This document shows positions 1 to 8,121 of a DNA stretch of 11,971 nucleotides, piece after piece. The stretch covers positions 1-11,971 of the forward strand of contig JANXWW010000045.1 in the NCBI GenBank assembly GCA_025350945.1, read 5' to 3'. Numbering within the stretch: the first letter of the stretch is position 1; every line of letters starts with the position of its first letter. The notes below the pieces were generated by a model. The model searched no databases. It was not told the DNA's origin and saw only the letters and a list, made by a program, of their open reading frames with translations. This DNA comes from Burkholderiales bacterium (GTDB lineage: Bacteria > Pseudomonadota > Gammaproteobacteria > Burkholderiales > Usitatibacteraceae). Position numbers and translations under genes: made by a program.

Positions 1-1
1 C

Positions 2-3000
2 AGCGCGCAAACCGCCATGCTGGATGCCTCCGAGCATCAGGGCTATACCTTTGGCACCTTATTGAAAAAACTGGCGCTGCCTCGCGATCCCAGTCGGCTG
101 CCGCTGGTGAGTGTGATGTTTAATCTCGACCAGGCGCTGGACGCAAACACGGTCGGATTTACGAATCTGAATGTTGATTTTGCGAGTGTGCCGCGCAGCT
201 TTGAAAATTTTGAATTGTTTATCAATGCTGTACAAGTCAATGGCGGTTTAAAGCTGGAATGCCAGTACAACTCGGATTTATTTACTGAAAAAACCATTCA
301 GCGCTGGCTTCTCGCCTACGAGAGTCTGCTGCGCGCATTGGCGCAATCAGCAGACACCGAGGTAGGTCGATTGCCGGTTGTGAGCACGCACGATACGACA
401 CTCATCCATCAGTGGAACAGCACTGCGCAATCTTTCTCGCACGATGCCTGTGTTCATGAGCTGTTTCAAAAACATGCGCAACTATCGCCCACCCGCGCTG
501 CATTGCGCTGGGCGGATCAGCGGCTGACATATGGCGAGCTCAATGAGCGCGCCAATCGCATTGCACGTTGCCTGCGTGATTTGGGTGTGGCATCAGGCTC
601 GTTGGTGGGGCTGCACGTTGATCGCGGCCCGGATATGGTTGCATCGATGCTGGGGATTTTAAAAGCGGGCGCTGCCTATGTGCCGCTTGATCCGACCTAT
701 CCGCATGATCGTCTGAAATACATGGTCGAGAATGCGAAATTGGATGCACTGGTAACGCATGCATCGATTGCCAATGCACTGGCGTTTCCCCGCGCACAAA
801 CGCTGTCACTGGATGAAGATGCGTCGTTGCTTAAGGCGCAATCTTCAGCCGATATTCCGTCAGATGCCAAATCTGCGAAGCCACAAGATCCTATCTATGT
901 CATTTACACATCAGGCTCCACCGGCAAACCGAAAGGGGTGCTGGTTCCTCACCGTGCGGTCGTGAATTTTCTGGAAACGATGGCGCGTGAGCCGGGCATG
1001 AACGCAAGTGATCGCATCGTGGCGGTCACCACGCTGTCATTTGATATCGCAGTGAATGAATTATTTTTGTCTTTGTCGGTCGGTGCCGAAATTATTCTCG
1101 CCAGTCGCGAACAGGCGGGCGATGGCACGTTGCTGACGAATCTGATTAAGGCAAGCGAGGCGACAACCATGCAGGCCACGCCAGCAACCTGGCGCATGTT
1201 GCTTGATTCAGGCTGGCGCGCTCCGGCTGGCGCGAATGGATTTAAGGCGCTGTGCGGCGGTGAGGCGCTCACCAATGAGCTGGCGAAAAAGTTACTTGAA
1301 GCCAGGGTGGTGCTGTGGAATATGTACGGGCCGACCGAAACCACGGTGTGGTCAACATGCACTCGCGTTACCGACGCCAATGCCGCTATTACCATCGGTC
1401 AGCCTATTGCAAACACTTCTGTGTGGGTGTTGGATGAACAGCGTCAGCCATGCCCGATTGGTGTGCCGGGTGAAATCTGGATTGGGGGTAACGGCGTGAC
1501 CTTAGGTTATTTGAATAACCCCAACCTGACCGCAGAACGTTTTATTGCCGATCCATTTTCGAGCACTACAGGTGCCAAACTTTATCGCACCGGTGATCGC
1601 GGGCGTTGGCGCGACGGCGGCAATATTGAGCACATGGGCCGCCTCGATTTTCAGGTCAAGGTGCGCGGTTATCGAATTGAGCTGGGTGAAATCGAGGCCT
1701 GTCTTGCTGCCGCGCCCGGCCTTGCGCGCGCCGTGGTGATTGCCCGCGAAGACCAGCCGGGTGATGTGCGTTTGGTCGCCTATGTGGTGAATGCGCCGAG
1801 TGCTAAAAATGATGATGATGCATTGCGCGCGCATCTGAAACGGACGCTGCCGGAATACATGATCCCGCAGCATTTTGTGACGCTCCCGCACATTCCCTTG
1901 TTGAATAATGGCAAGGTTGATCGAAAGTCACTACCCAAACCTTTAGCTGACTTGCCCCTGGCTAGTGAGTTTTTGGCACCGCGAACAGCACTGGAAAAAA
2001 CTGTGCTGGCCGAGATGGAAAGACTACTCGGCTTGCCTGGCATGAGCGTGCGGGATAACTTTTTTTCGTTGGGAGGTCATTCACTGCTCGCAGCACAGCT
2101 CGCGACGAGACTCAGCAAAATCAACGCGGTACAAATGCCGTTGCGTGCCGTCTTTAGTGCGCCAACCAGTGAAGCGCTGGCGATCTGGATTGAGGACGCG
2201 AAGAAATCAGGTACGAGTCTAATTACAATTCTGCGGCGCATGGATCGCAAAGTCGCACCACTGTCAGCCATGCAGCAGCGCGTTTGGTTTCTGGAAGCGT
2301 TAGACCCCGGTAAAAATTTCCACAACACGCCCTCAGCACACCGATTGTGCGGACAGTTCGACGAGCGGGCATTTCAGCATGCATTCGCCGAGATGGTGCG
2401 CAGGCAGGATGTTCTGCGCACGATTATCGGGATGGTTGATGATGAGGTGATGCAAATTATTCTAGACGAGGTGGACGTAAACCTGCTGCCAGTTGATGAC
2501 TTGCGCACGGTCGGCATGGAATCGCGCTCACGCGTGTTGGACGAGATGCTCGACGCGCTGATTAAGCAGCCGTTTGATCTGGCGAAGCCACCGCTCTTTC
2601 GGGCGAAATTATTTCGTCTGGATGAGCACGAATATGTGTTCTTCTTTATGGCGCATCACATTATTTGGGATGGCTGGTCATTCGATTTGCTCTACGACGA
2701 AATGGGGCCGCTTTACGAGGCATATCGCCTGAAGCAAACGCCACCCCTCCCGGCGCTTGCCGTCACCTACGGCGATTTTTCTGCCTGGCAGCGTGACTGG
2801 ATGCAGACTTCGCACATGGCCGCAGAAGTGGACCATTGGAAAGAGCGTCTGAGCGGGCATATCGAGCCGCTGGCGATACCGCTGGATCTGCCCCGGCCCT
2901 CAGCAATGACGGGGCAGGGCAGCACAACATGGGTTGCCATTGAAGGTGACGATATTGAGCGTCTGCGCTATCTCGCCACGCAACATGAATGCACTATTTT

Positions 3001-5476
3001 CATGGCGTTATTGGCGCTATCGAGCGCGCTATTGGCTGAGCTGACAGGGCAAAAGGATATTGTGATTGGCACACCCGTTCGAGGACGCATGGCCGCAGAG
3101 CTTGAGTCCGTGATGGGTTTCTTTGTTAATGCGATTCCGCTGCGGATGCAGATTGATGAAAGTGATTCGTTCGCAAGCCTGCTCAGGACAGTGCGTGACA
3201 GCGTTCTCGATGGATTGGCTCATCCGGATGTGCCGATAGAACAACTGGTGCGTGAATTAAAGGTGGCCCGCGACAACAGCCGCTCATCAATTTTTCAGGC
3301 GATGTTTTCGTATCAGGACGCGCGTCATCGCGCCCGCACATGGGGCAGCTTGCAGCATGAGCGCATCGAGGCGAAAGAGCCTGGTATCACCACCGATTTG
3401 AGTCTGTGGTGCGTTGATTTGCCCGGTCGGCTTCAGTTCGGCCTGAGCTATAACGCTGACATCATGCTTGCGCGCAGCGCCGAATTGTTGAGAGACCGAT
3501 TTGTTTATCTGCTCCGAGTGATGATCGCTGATCCTCGCCATGAACTGAAAAAAATTCTCCCGGTTCCAGCCGAGGCCAGGCTTCTTCAGGCGTGGAACAG
3601 TACCTTTGCCGAGTTTGATGCGACCGAAAGAGCACATGCAAAGTTTGAGCAGCATGCGAAATCAACGCCGCAATTGATTGCGGCAAGTGCTAATACACAA
3701 TCCATTTCGTATGGCGAGCTTGATGCGCGCGCTAACCAGCTTGCCCAAATGCTGCATGGCCGAGGAATCGGCCCGGGTCAGCTAGTGGGCTTGCTGGTTG
3801 AGCGCGGTATCAATATGTTGGTGGCACTGCTTGCCGTGCTGAAAAGTGGCGCAGGTTATGTACCGCTTGATCCCATGTATCCGCTGGATCGCCTTTTGTT
3901 CATGGTGGAAGATGCCGCACTGAGCCTACTCATTAGCGAAGAAGCGGTGCTGGCGCGAACACGTCTAACTTGTCCGCAAATTCTGCTGCTGGATATCGAC
4001 GCTGCAACAATCTCATTGGCATCATCTGCGCCGCTAATGACGTCCAGGCAAGCATCGCCGACGGACGATATTGCTTATGTCATTTACACCTCCGGTTCCA
4101 CCGGTAAACCGAAAGGTGTGCGCATACCGCATTCGGCGGTGGTGAACTTTCTGGGCAGTATGCAGCGCGAGCCGGGACTCTCGAGTGATGATGTGTTGGT
4201 CGCGGTCACAACGCTCTCATTTGACATCGCCGTGCTAGAGCTTTTACTGCCGCTTAGCGTGGGTGCGCAAATTGTTTTGGCAAGTCGCGATCAAGCGCAG
4301 GACGGTCACGCGCTCAAGCAATTAATGGCGATGAGCAAAGCCACGGCCATGCAGGCCACACCGGCGACCTGGCGCATGCTGCTTGATACCGGCTGGCACG
4401 GCGGGCTGTCATTCAAAGGGCTGGTTGGCGGCGAAGCGCTGCCGCGCGAGCTGGCAACGCGTCTGCTTGATGCTGGAATTGAGCTATGGAATATGTACGG
4501 CCCTACGGAGACCACGGTCTGGTCAACGTGTTGGCGAGTTGAAAACCCGGAACAAGGGATTTCGATAGGCCGTCCCATTGCCAACACCGAAATTCATGTT
4601 CTTGATCGGTCGAGCCGCAAATGCGCGATTGGTGTTGCCGGCGAAATCTGGATCGGGGGAGCGGGTGTGGCATCGGGCTATCTTAATCGTGGCGAACTCA
4701 CGGCTGAACGTTTCATTCCTGACCCGTTTTCGCAGAGACCGAATGCGCGCCTTTACCGCACTGGTGATCGCGGGCGCTGGCGCGCTGATGGTCTGCTCGA
4801 ACATTTGGGCAGGCTTGATTTTCAAGTCAAGGTTCGCGGCCACCGGATCGAGCTGGGTGAAATCGAAGAAGCGCTCGCGACGCACCATACCGTCGCATCG
4901 GCAGTGGTTATCGTTCGCGAAGATACGATTGATGATGTAAGGCTGGTTGCGTACTGCGTTGCGGAAAATATCCAAAGCAGCACCGAGGCAAACACTGCGG
5001 TGCTGCCAGTGCTGCGAGAGTATTTACGTTCCCTGCTGCCCGGCTACATGCTGCCGCAGCAGTTTGTTTTTCTTGAAAGCCTGCCGCAGCTGCCCAATGG
5101 CAAAATTGATCGGGCCGCACTACCGTTGCCAGTGCAACAAGAAGAGTCTGTCAAGCGCCGCCAGCAGCCAACCCCACAAACTGAAATGGAAAAAACATTA
5201 GCAGCAATATGGGCTGATCTTTTGAAGGTCGGTCAGGTCTACGCTGACGATAATTTTTTTGACCTTGGCGGTCATTCCTTACTGGCCATGCAGGCCATCC
5301 AGCTAATGGAAAAGGCAACCGGAAAGCGCGTGAACCCTGGACGCTTTGTGTTCGAAACACTGATGCAGATTGCGCGCGGCTATGACCAAACCATTGTTGA
5401 GGAGGCGAAAAAAGTCAGCGGAGCTCGCCGATTCTTTTCGAAGCTGGTTGGGTCAAAAGTCAACGCAAAAGTTTGA
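2..5476 (+). CDS. Non-ribosomal peptide synthetase, 3' part: (C)-A-T-C-A-T, no release domain
   Basis: Multimodular enzyme that activates amino acids as adenylates, loads them on carrier domains and condenses them. The frame is open to the left edge, so the ATG at 17 is internal and the start lies upstream. Residues are numbered from that ATG. 1-125: C-terminal part of a C domain (VMFNLDQ region). About 150-645: A1, with YTSGSTGKPKG 297-307, NMYGPTETT 435-443, YRTGD 523-527 and Lys633 (A10). 655-730: carrier 1, LGGHS with Ser689. 745-1180: complete C domain, HHIIWDG 880-886. 1205-1705: A2, with YTSGSTGKPKG 1357-1367, YRTGD 1580-1584 and Lys1696. 1720-1790: carrier 2, Ser1754. By homology to the GrsA A domain, the specificity residues read DINQLGMVWK (A1) and DILQLGMVWK (A2); the second is close to the known glycine code. 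After carrier 2 there is only a short basic tail, with no thioesterase, reductase or further C domain. The stop overlaps the next gene. Family is certain; substrate is tentative. Confidence 0.97.
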   Translation, partial: SAQTAMLDASEHQGYTFGTLLKKLALPRDPSRLPLVSVMFNLDQALDANTVGFTNLNVDFASVPRSFENFELFINAVQVNGGLKLECQYNSDLFTEKTIQRWLLAYESLLRALAQSADTEVGRLPVVSTHDTTLIHQWNSTAQSFSHDACVHELFQKHAQLSPTRAALRWADQRLTYGELNERANRIARCLRDLGVASGSLVGLHVDRGPDMVASMLGILKAGAAYVPLDPTYPHDRLKYMVENAKLDALVTHASIANALAFPRAQTLSLDEDASLLKAQSSADIPSDAKSAKPQDPIYVIYTSGSTGKPKGVLVPHRAVVNFLETMAREPGMNASDRIVAVTTLSFDIAVNELFLSLSVGAEIILASREQAGDGTLLTNLIKASEATTMQATPATWRMLLDSGWRAPAGANGFKALCGGEALTNELAKKLLEARVVLWNMYGPTETTVWSTCTRVTDANAAITIGQPIANTSVWVLDEQRQPCPIGVPGEIWIGGNGVTLGYLNNPNLTAERFIADPFSSTTGAKLYRTGDRGRWRDGGNIEHMGRLDFQVKVRGYRIELGEIEACLAAAPGLARAVVIAREDQPGDVRLVAYVVNAPSAKNDDDALRAHLKRTLPEYMIPQHFVTLPHIPLLNNGKVDRKSLPKPLADLPLASEFLAPRTALEKTVLAEMERLLGLPGMSVRDNFFSLGGHSLLAAQLATRLSKINAVQMPLRAVFSAPTSEALAIWIEDAKKSGTSLITILRRMDRKVAPLSAMQQRVWFLEALDPGKNFHNTPSAHRLCGQFDERAFQHAFAEMVRRQDVLRTIIGMVDDEVMQIILDEVDVNLLPVDDLRTVGMESRSRVLDEMLDALIKQPFDLAKPPLFRAKLFRLDEHEYVFFFMAHHIIWDGWSFDLLYDEMGPLYEAYRLKQTPPLPALAVTYGDFSAWQRDWMQTSHMAAEVDHWKERLSGHIEPLAIPLDLPRPSAMTGQGSTTWVAIEGDDIERLRYLATQHECTIFMALLALSSALLAELTGQKDIVIGTPVRGRMAAELESVMGFFVNAIPLRMQIDESDSFASLLRTVRDSVLDGLAHPDVPIEQLVRELKVARDNSRSSIFQAMFSYQDARHRARTWGSLQHERIEAKEPGITTDLSLWCVDLPGRLQFGLSYNADIMLARSAELLRDRFVYLLRVMIADPRHELKKILPVPAEARLLQAWNSTFAEFDATERAHAKFEQHAKSTPQLIAASANTQSISYGELDARANQLAQMLHGRGIGPGQLVGLLVERGINMLVALLAVLKSGAGYVPLDPMYPLDRLLFMVEDAALSLLISEEAVLARTRLTCPQILLLDIDAATISLASSAPLMTSRQASPTDDIAYVIYTSGSTGKPKGVRIPHSAVVNFLGSMQREPGLSSDDVLVAVTTLSFDIAVLELLLPLSVGAQIVLASRDQAQDGHALKQLMAMSKATAMQATPATWRMLLDTGWHGGLSFKGLVGGEALPRELATRLLDAGIELWNMYGPTETTVWSTCWRVENPEQGISIGRPIANTEIHVLDRSSRKCAIGVAGEIWIGGAGVASGYLNRGELTAERFIPDPFSQRPNARLYRTGDRGRWRADGLLEHLGRLDFQVKVRGHRIELGEIEEALATHHTVASAVVIVREDTIDDVRLVAYCVAENIQSSTEANTAVLPVLREYLRSLLPGYMLPQQFVFLESLPQLPNGKIDRAALPLPVQQEESVKRRQQPTPQTEMEKTLAAIWADLLKVGQVYADDNFFDLGGHSLLAMQAIQLMEKATGKRVNPGRFVFETLMQIARGYDQTIVEEAKKVSGARRFFSKLVGSKVNAKV
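896..1696 (+). repeat. Internal module duplication, copy 1 (A1 core)
   Basis: The A1 core (residues 294-560 from the ATG at 17) is closely matched by the A2 core. Long protein blocks are identical, for example YVIYTSGSTGKPKGV, VAVTTLSFDIAV, MQATPATWRMLLD and WNMYGPTETTVWSTC. The spacing between copies is a constant 1060 residues (3180 bases) up to the MQATPATWRMLLD block. It then becomes 1057 residues after a three-residue indel. Most differences in the shared blocks are at third codon positions. Confidence 0.8.
4076..4867 (+). repeat. Internal module duplication, copy 2 (A2 core)
   Basis: Counterpart of the copy at 896-1696 (residues 1354-1617). In the substrate-pocket signature the two copies differ only at the position equivalent to GrsA 239: Asn347 in A1 and Leu1407 in A2. 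The C domain between the copies and the linkers are not part of the near-identical stretch. This is consistent with A-domain duplication or gene conversion. Confidence 0.8.
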
Positions 5477-6312
5477 CTGAACTTTATCTCGACCATATGA
5501 AACTATTCCCGTCTTCATTGCCCACTGACAACGAAATTCACGTCTGGCATATCGATCTTGATGCCGGGCGACCGCCAGATTTTGCGAGCGTTCTTTCGCG
5601 CGATGAAATAGCGCGCGCTGAACGCTTTGTCTTTGCTCATCATCGCGACCGGTTCATCTGTGGTCGTTACGCGATGCGATGCATCCTCGGTGACTGTCTG
5701 GGTATTGGCGGAGATGCAGTGGCGATTGCGTACGGACCAAACGGCAAGCCCCGCCTGAAACCTGGTTCCAGTGGCGGTACGCACATCGGGTTCAACATGG
5801 CGCACTCGGAACATTTGGCGCTTCTCGCCATTGGTGGTGTGCATGATATCGGTATTGATATTGAAATTTTGCGTGCGCCGAAAGATATTCGGACATTCGC
5901 AAAATCAGTTTTCTCAGAACAGGAAAATACGCAATTTCAGGCGCTCGCTTCCGAGTCGCTGGTGCCGGCGTTTTTTACGTGCTGGACGCAAAAAGAAGCT
6001 GTGTTAAAAGCGTTGGGCACCGGCCTCACCCTCGACGCAAACTCAATACATGTTGGGCTGGATGGCGCAGACAAAAAAATCGTACCACCCGCAAATTGCG
6101 GCACGCAAACAATCGCGGTGTCCATGATCGACAGCGCACACAATACCAATTCGATTGCGTCACTTGCGGTCATCGGAGAATTGGGTCGTGTATCGCATTT
6201 TGACTATGCAGACAAAGCATTCCAACAGCTATTATCCGATATCGTGGCAATAGAAAAGCCTATATTTGACGGCACTTATAAAGCAAAAATGGCTGAAAAG
6301 GCGCACCAGTAA
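5473..6312 (+). CDS. Sfp-type 4'-phosphopantetheinyl transferase
   Basis: Transfers the phosphopantetheine arm of coenzyme A to the carrier-domain serine, here probably Ser689 and Ser1754 of the adjacent synthetase; cytoplasmic. The 279-residue product has the Sfp-family motifs: YGPNGKPRL 87-95, FNMAHSEHLALLAI 107-120 (the family norm is FN.SHS, so Ala replaces the first Ser), GIDIE 127-131 with the metal ligand Asp129, and WTQKEAVLKALGTGL 171-185 with Glu175. Length is slightly above the usual 220-250, with an extra C-terminal tail. The chosen TTG start overlaps the synthetase stop in TTGA, which would allow coupled translation. An in-frame ATG at 5497 is the alternative. Neither has a clear Shine-Dalgarno sequence, and the conserved part begins only near residue 21, so the start is unsettled. 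Family assignment is secure. Confidence 0.93.
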   Translation: MTELYLDHMKLFPSSLPTDNEIHVWHIDLDAGRPPDFASVLSRDEIARAERFVFAHHRDRFICGRYAMRCILGDCLGIGGDAVAIAYGPNGKPRLKPGSSGGTHIGFNMAHSEHLALLAIGGVHDIGIDIEILRAPKDIRTFAKSVFSEQENTQFQALASESLVPAFFTCWTQKEAVLKALGTGLTLDANSIHVGLDGADKKIVPPANCGTQTIAVSMIDSAHNTNSIASLAVIGELGRVSHFDYADKAFQQLLSDIVAIEKPIFDGTYKAKMAEKAHQ

Positions 6313-6356
6313 ACGACTTTAATTGCGGCGGACAATATTTTTTTGCCGCTGTATTT

Positions 6357-6362
6357 GGGAGA
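6357..6362 (+). promoter_or_regulatory. Ribosome binding site GGGAGA that fixes the methyltransferase start
   Basis: GGGAGA lies 7 bases before the ATG at 6370. An in-frame TTG at 6343 would give nine more residues but has no such site, so the ATG is preferred. Confidence 0.7.
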
Positions 6363-6369
6363 TGTTGTA

Positions 6370-7185
6370 ATGATTTCACTCGCGAGAGCGCACCGCGTGC
6401 TTGATCGAATTGCTGATTTACCGTTGTTGCGCGATGTCGCGCGGCGGCAATATGATCGCGTTTTTGAAAACAATCAAAATCGAAATTTATTCCGTGGCGT
6501 GTTTCCGACTTTTGCGGAAGCTGGGCGCAGCGCGCCAAACACACGGCCAACCGGCTACGACAACACTGATGCCGCCGCGATGTATGTTGAACGCAGCCGA
6601 AAAATTTATCCGACGGACTATCCGGTGATGTTTTGGTTGCAAAAACTGTTTGCTGAGGGTTACGCAAATTGTTTTGATCTTGGCGGTCATATTGGCGTGA
6701 GCTATTACGCCTATCGTAAATATTTGCATTACCCACAAACGCTGCGCTGGGCAGTTCACGATGTGCCTGCTGTCATGGAGCAAGGTCGTCGCTGGGCTTC
6801 AGACAATGATCGGGATCATAGTTTAACGTTCAGTGATGATTTCGCCGGTGCCAGCGGTGTGGATATTTTGATGGCGCAGGGCTCGCTCCAATACTTGCCT
6901 GATACGCTTGCTGCCAGATTGCAAAAACTTGCTGTGCCGCCGCATCACATCATTCTGAATTTAACGCCCTTGCACGAAACGCTTTCATACTTTACGCTCC
7001 AAAGTATCGGCACCGCATTTTGTCCATACCGCATCACTGCAATTTTTGATTTTATTGAAAGCGTGCAGGCACTCGGTTATTCGATGGTGGATCATTGGAT
7101 CAATCCGGATAAGCGCTGCATGATTCAGTTTTATCCTGAGCATTCGCTAGAAGGCTATCACGGGTTTTATTTTCGTCGTGTTTAG
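6370..7185 (+). CDS. Putative methyltransferase, TIGR04325 family
   Basis: Product of 271 residues from the ATG at 6370. It matches the TIGR04325 family (putative SAM-dependent methyltransferases, often in surface-polysaccharide loci) along its length: FWLQKLF near 88-94; the glycine-rich loop CFDLGGHIGVSYYAY 101-115, the likely SAM-binding strand-loop; AVHDVPAV 128-135; QGSLQYLP 170-177; ILNLTPLHE 195-203; TLQSIGTAFCPYRI 209-222; and the C-terminal GYHGFYFRR 262-270. No signal peptide or membrane segment is visible. It lies 57 bases after the transferase gene, with its own good ribosome binding site. The family has no proven substrate that I know of. In this setting it could methylate the peptide or a sugar or lipid to which the peptide is attached, but that is inference. 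Recognition was by motif memory; a profile search would confirm it. Confidence 0.85.
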   Translation: MISLARAHRVLDRIADLPLLRDVARRQYDRVFENNQNRNLFRGVFPTFAEAGRSAPNTRPTGYDNTDAAAMYVERSRKIYPTDYPVMFWLQKLFAEGYANCFDLGGHIGVSYYAYRKYLHYPQTLRWAVHDVPAVMEQGRRWASDNDRDHSLTFSDDFAGASGVDILMAQGSLQYLPDTLAARLQKLAVPPHHIILNLTPLHETLSYFTLQSIGTAFCPYRITAIFDFIESVQALGYSMVDHWINPDKRCMIQFYPEHSLEGYHGFYFRRV

Positions 7186-7242
7186 CGGACGAGGTCGAAA
7201 TAAAAACGTATCCACTTTTCACGACAACGAGCCATAGATAAC

Positions 7243-7249
7243 GAAAGAG
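7243..7249 (+). promoter_or_regulatory. Weak ribosome binding site GAAAGAG before a TTG start
   Basis: The purine run GAAAGAG ends 5 bases before the TTG at 7255. No ATG, GTG or TTG occurs in frame between the upstream stop TAA (7201-7203) and 7255, so this site supports TTG as the real start. Confidence 0.45.
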
Positions 7250-7254
7250 CGCAC

Positions 7255-8121
7255 TTGATCCCGATTCGTTTTGGAGCAGCGAACAGGCAGCTTTTTGGCT
7301 TGTACCAGCCAGCGTCGCAAGACAGCCCGCGCAATGAATGTATTGTTTTGTGCAACCCATTCGGGCAGGAAGCAATTCGCAGTCATCGCCTCTTTAAAGT
7401 GTTGGCTGACCGCTTGTGTCGAGATGGTTTTCATGTCTTGCGTTTTGATTATTTTGGTACAGGCGATTCGGCGGGCGATGGCGATGAGGTGCGTATCGGC
7501 GGGTTGGTTGATGACCTCTCCACTGCTGATAACGAGATTGTGCAGCGTAGCGGCTGTACTCGCCGTTGCTGGATCGGGTTAAGGTTGGGTGCCACCATTG
7601 CTGCGCTCGCTTCAACAAAAGCTTCGGTATCGCCGCATCGCCTGATATTGTGGGAGCCGGTTATCGATGGCGCAAATTACCTGACCGGGCTCGCACATGC
7701 ACACACATTGGCGCTTCAGGATGCATACGGTTCTCGTGGCGTATATGACCTTGCTTTGCGTGATAAGTTTGTGCATGAATCGGGTCAGGAAGCACTCGGT
7801 TTTCCACTCACGGATTCTTTCCGTGCCGAGCTAAATTCTCTGACGCTCGATTCATTTTCAAGCGTTCAAGCGTCAGCCATTGATATTTTTTCCAGTGTCA
7901 TTTCTCGTGCCAGGATTGCCGATAGCAATATGGAAGCTGAGTTGACAAAAAGGCTTGCCGCACGCGGTATTGAAACGTTCAGCGCATCCATCGATAAACC
8001 TATAATCTGGACTGCTGATGAGATGATGAACGCGGCAACTGTGCCAGGTGAGGTGCTGCAACAAATTTTAGCGCGCTTCGCAAACAGCTCCACCCAAGAT
8101 GTGACGGCGGTTGCGCGATGA
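7255..8121 (+). CDS. Alpha/beta-hydrolase-fold protein with Arg at the nucleophile elbow (exosortase-associated hydrolase 2-like)
   Basis: 288 residues, alpha/beta-hydrolase fold, no signal peptide. Recognisable blocks: NPFGQEAIRSHR 34-45 (oxyanion-region loop after strand 3), VLRFDYFGTGDSAG 61-74, the elbow IGLRLGA 107-113, and LILWEPVIDGANYL 130-143. The same GLRLGA elbow and W.PV block are remembered from the exosortase A system-associated hydrolase 2 family. The usual G-x-Ser-x-G is G-Leu-Arg-Leu-G here (Arg110), and no obvious late catalytic His is seen. It may therefore be non-catalytic, or act together with the next gene's product. TTG is the only usable start, and the conserved N-terminal strand (IRFGAANRQLFGLYQPA, 4-20) needs it. 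The stop overlaps the next ATG (ATGA), so the pair is probably co-translated. The fold is secure; function is unknown. Confidence 0.8.
   Translation: MIPIRFGAANRQLFGLYQPASQDSPRNECIVLCNPFGQEAIRSHRLFKVLADRLCRDGFHVLRFDYFGTGDSAGDGDEVRIGGLVDDLSTADNEIVQRSGCTRRCWIGLRLGATIAALASTKASVSPHRLILWEPVIDGANYLTGLAHAHTLALQDAYGSRGVYDLALRDKFVHESGQEALGFPLTDSFRAELNSLTLDSFSSVQASAIDIFSSVISRARIADSNMEAELTKRLAARGIETFSASIDKPIIWTADEMMNAATVPGEVLQQILARFANSSTQDVTAVAR

Noticed and set aside
949..1395. Minus-strand open frame of 148 codons inside the NRPS
   Set aside because: Antisense to the A1 core; a similar antisense frame appears opposite A2 (4306-4587), as expected from the duplication alone.
6325..6349. GCGGC/GCCGC inverted repeat with a T7 run before the Sfp-methyltransferase junction ends
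   Set aside because: The stem is only 5 base pairs and the T-run lies in the loop, before the 3' arm, so it does not form a standard terminator.
6260..6736. Minus-strand open frame of 158 codons across the gap between the Sfp and methyltransferase genes
   Set aside because: It lies opposite two confidently recognised genes and its product is low-complexity, rich in Arg/Gln/His with no recognisable motif; a shadow frame.
7186..7254. Possible promoter in the 69-base gap before the first hydrolase gene
   Set aside because: TAGATA-like and TTCACG-like hexamers are present but only about 11 bases apart; no acceptable -35/-10 spacing.
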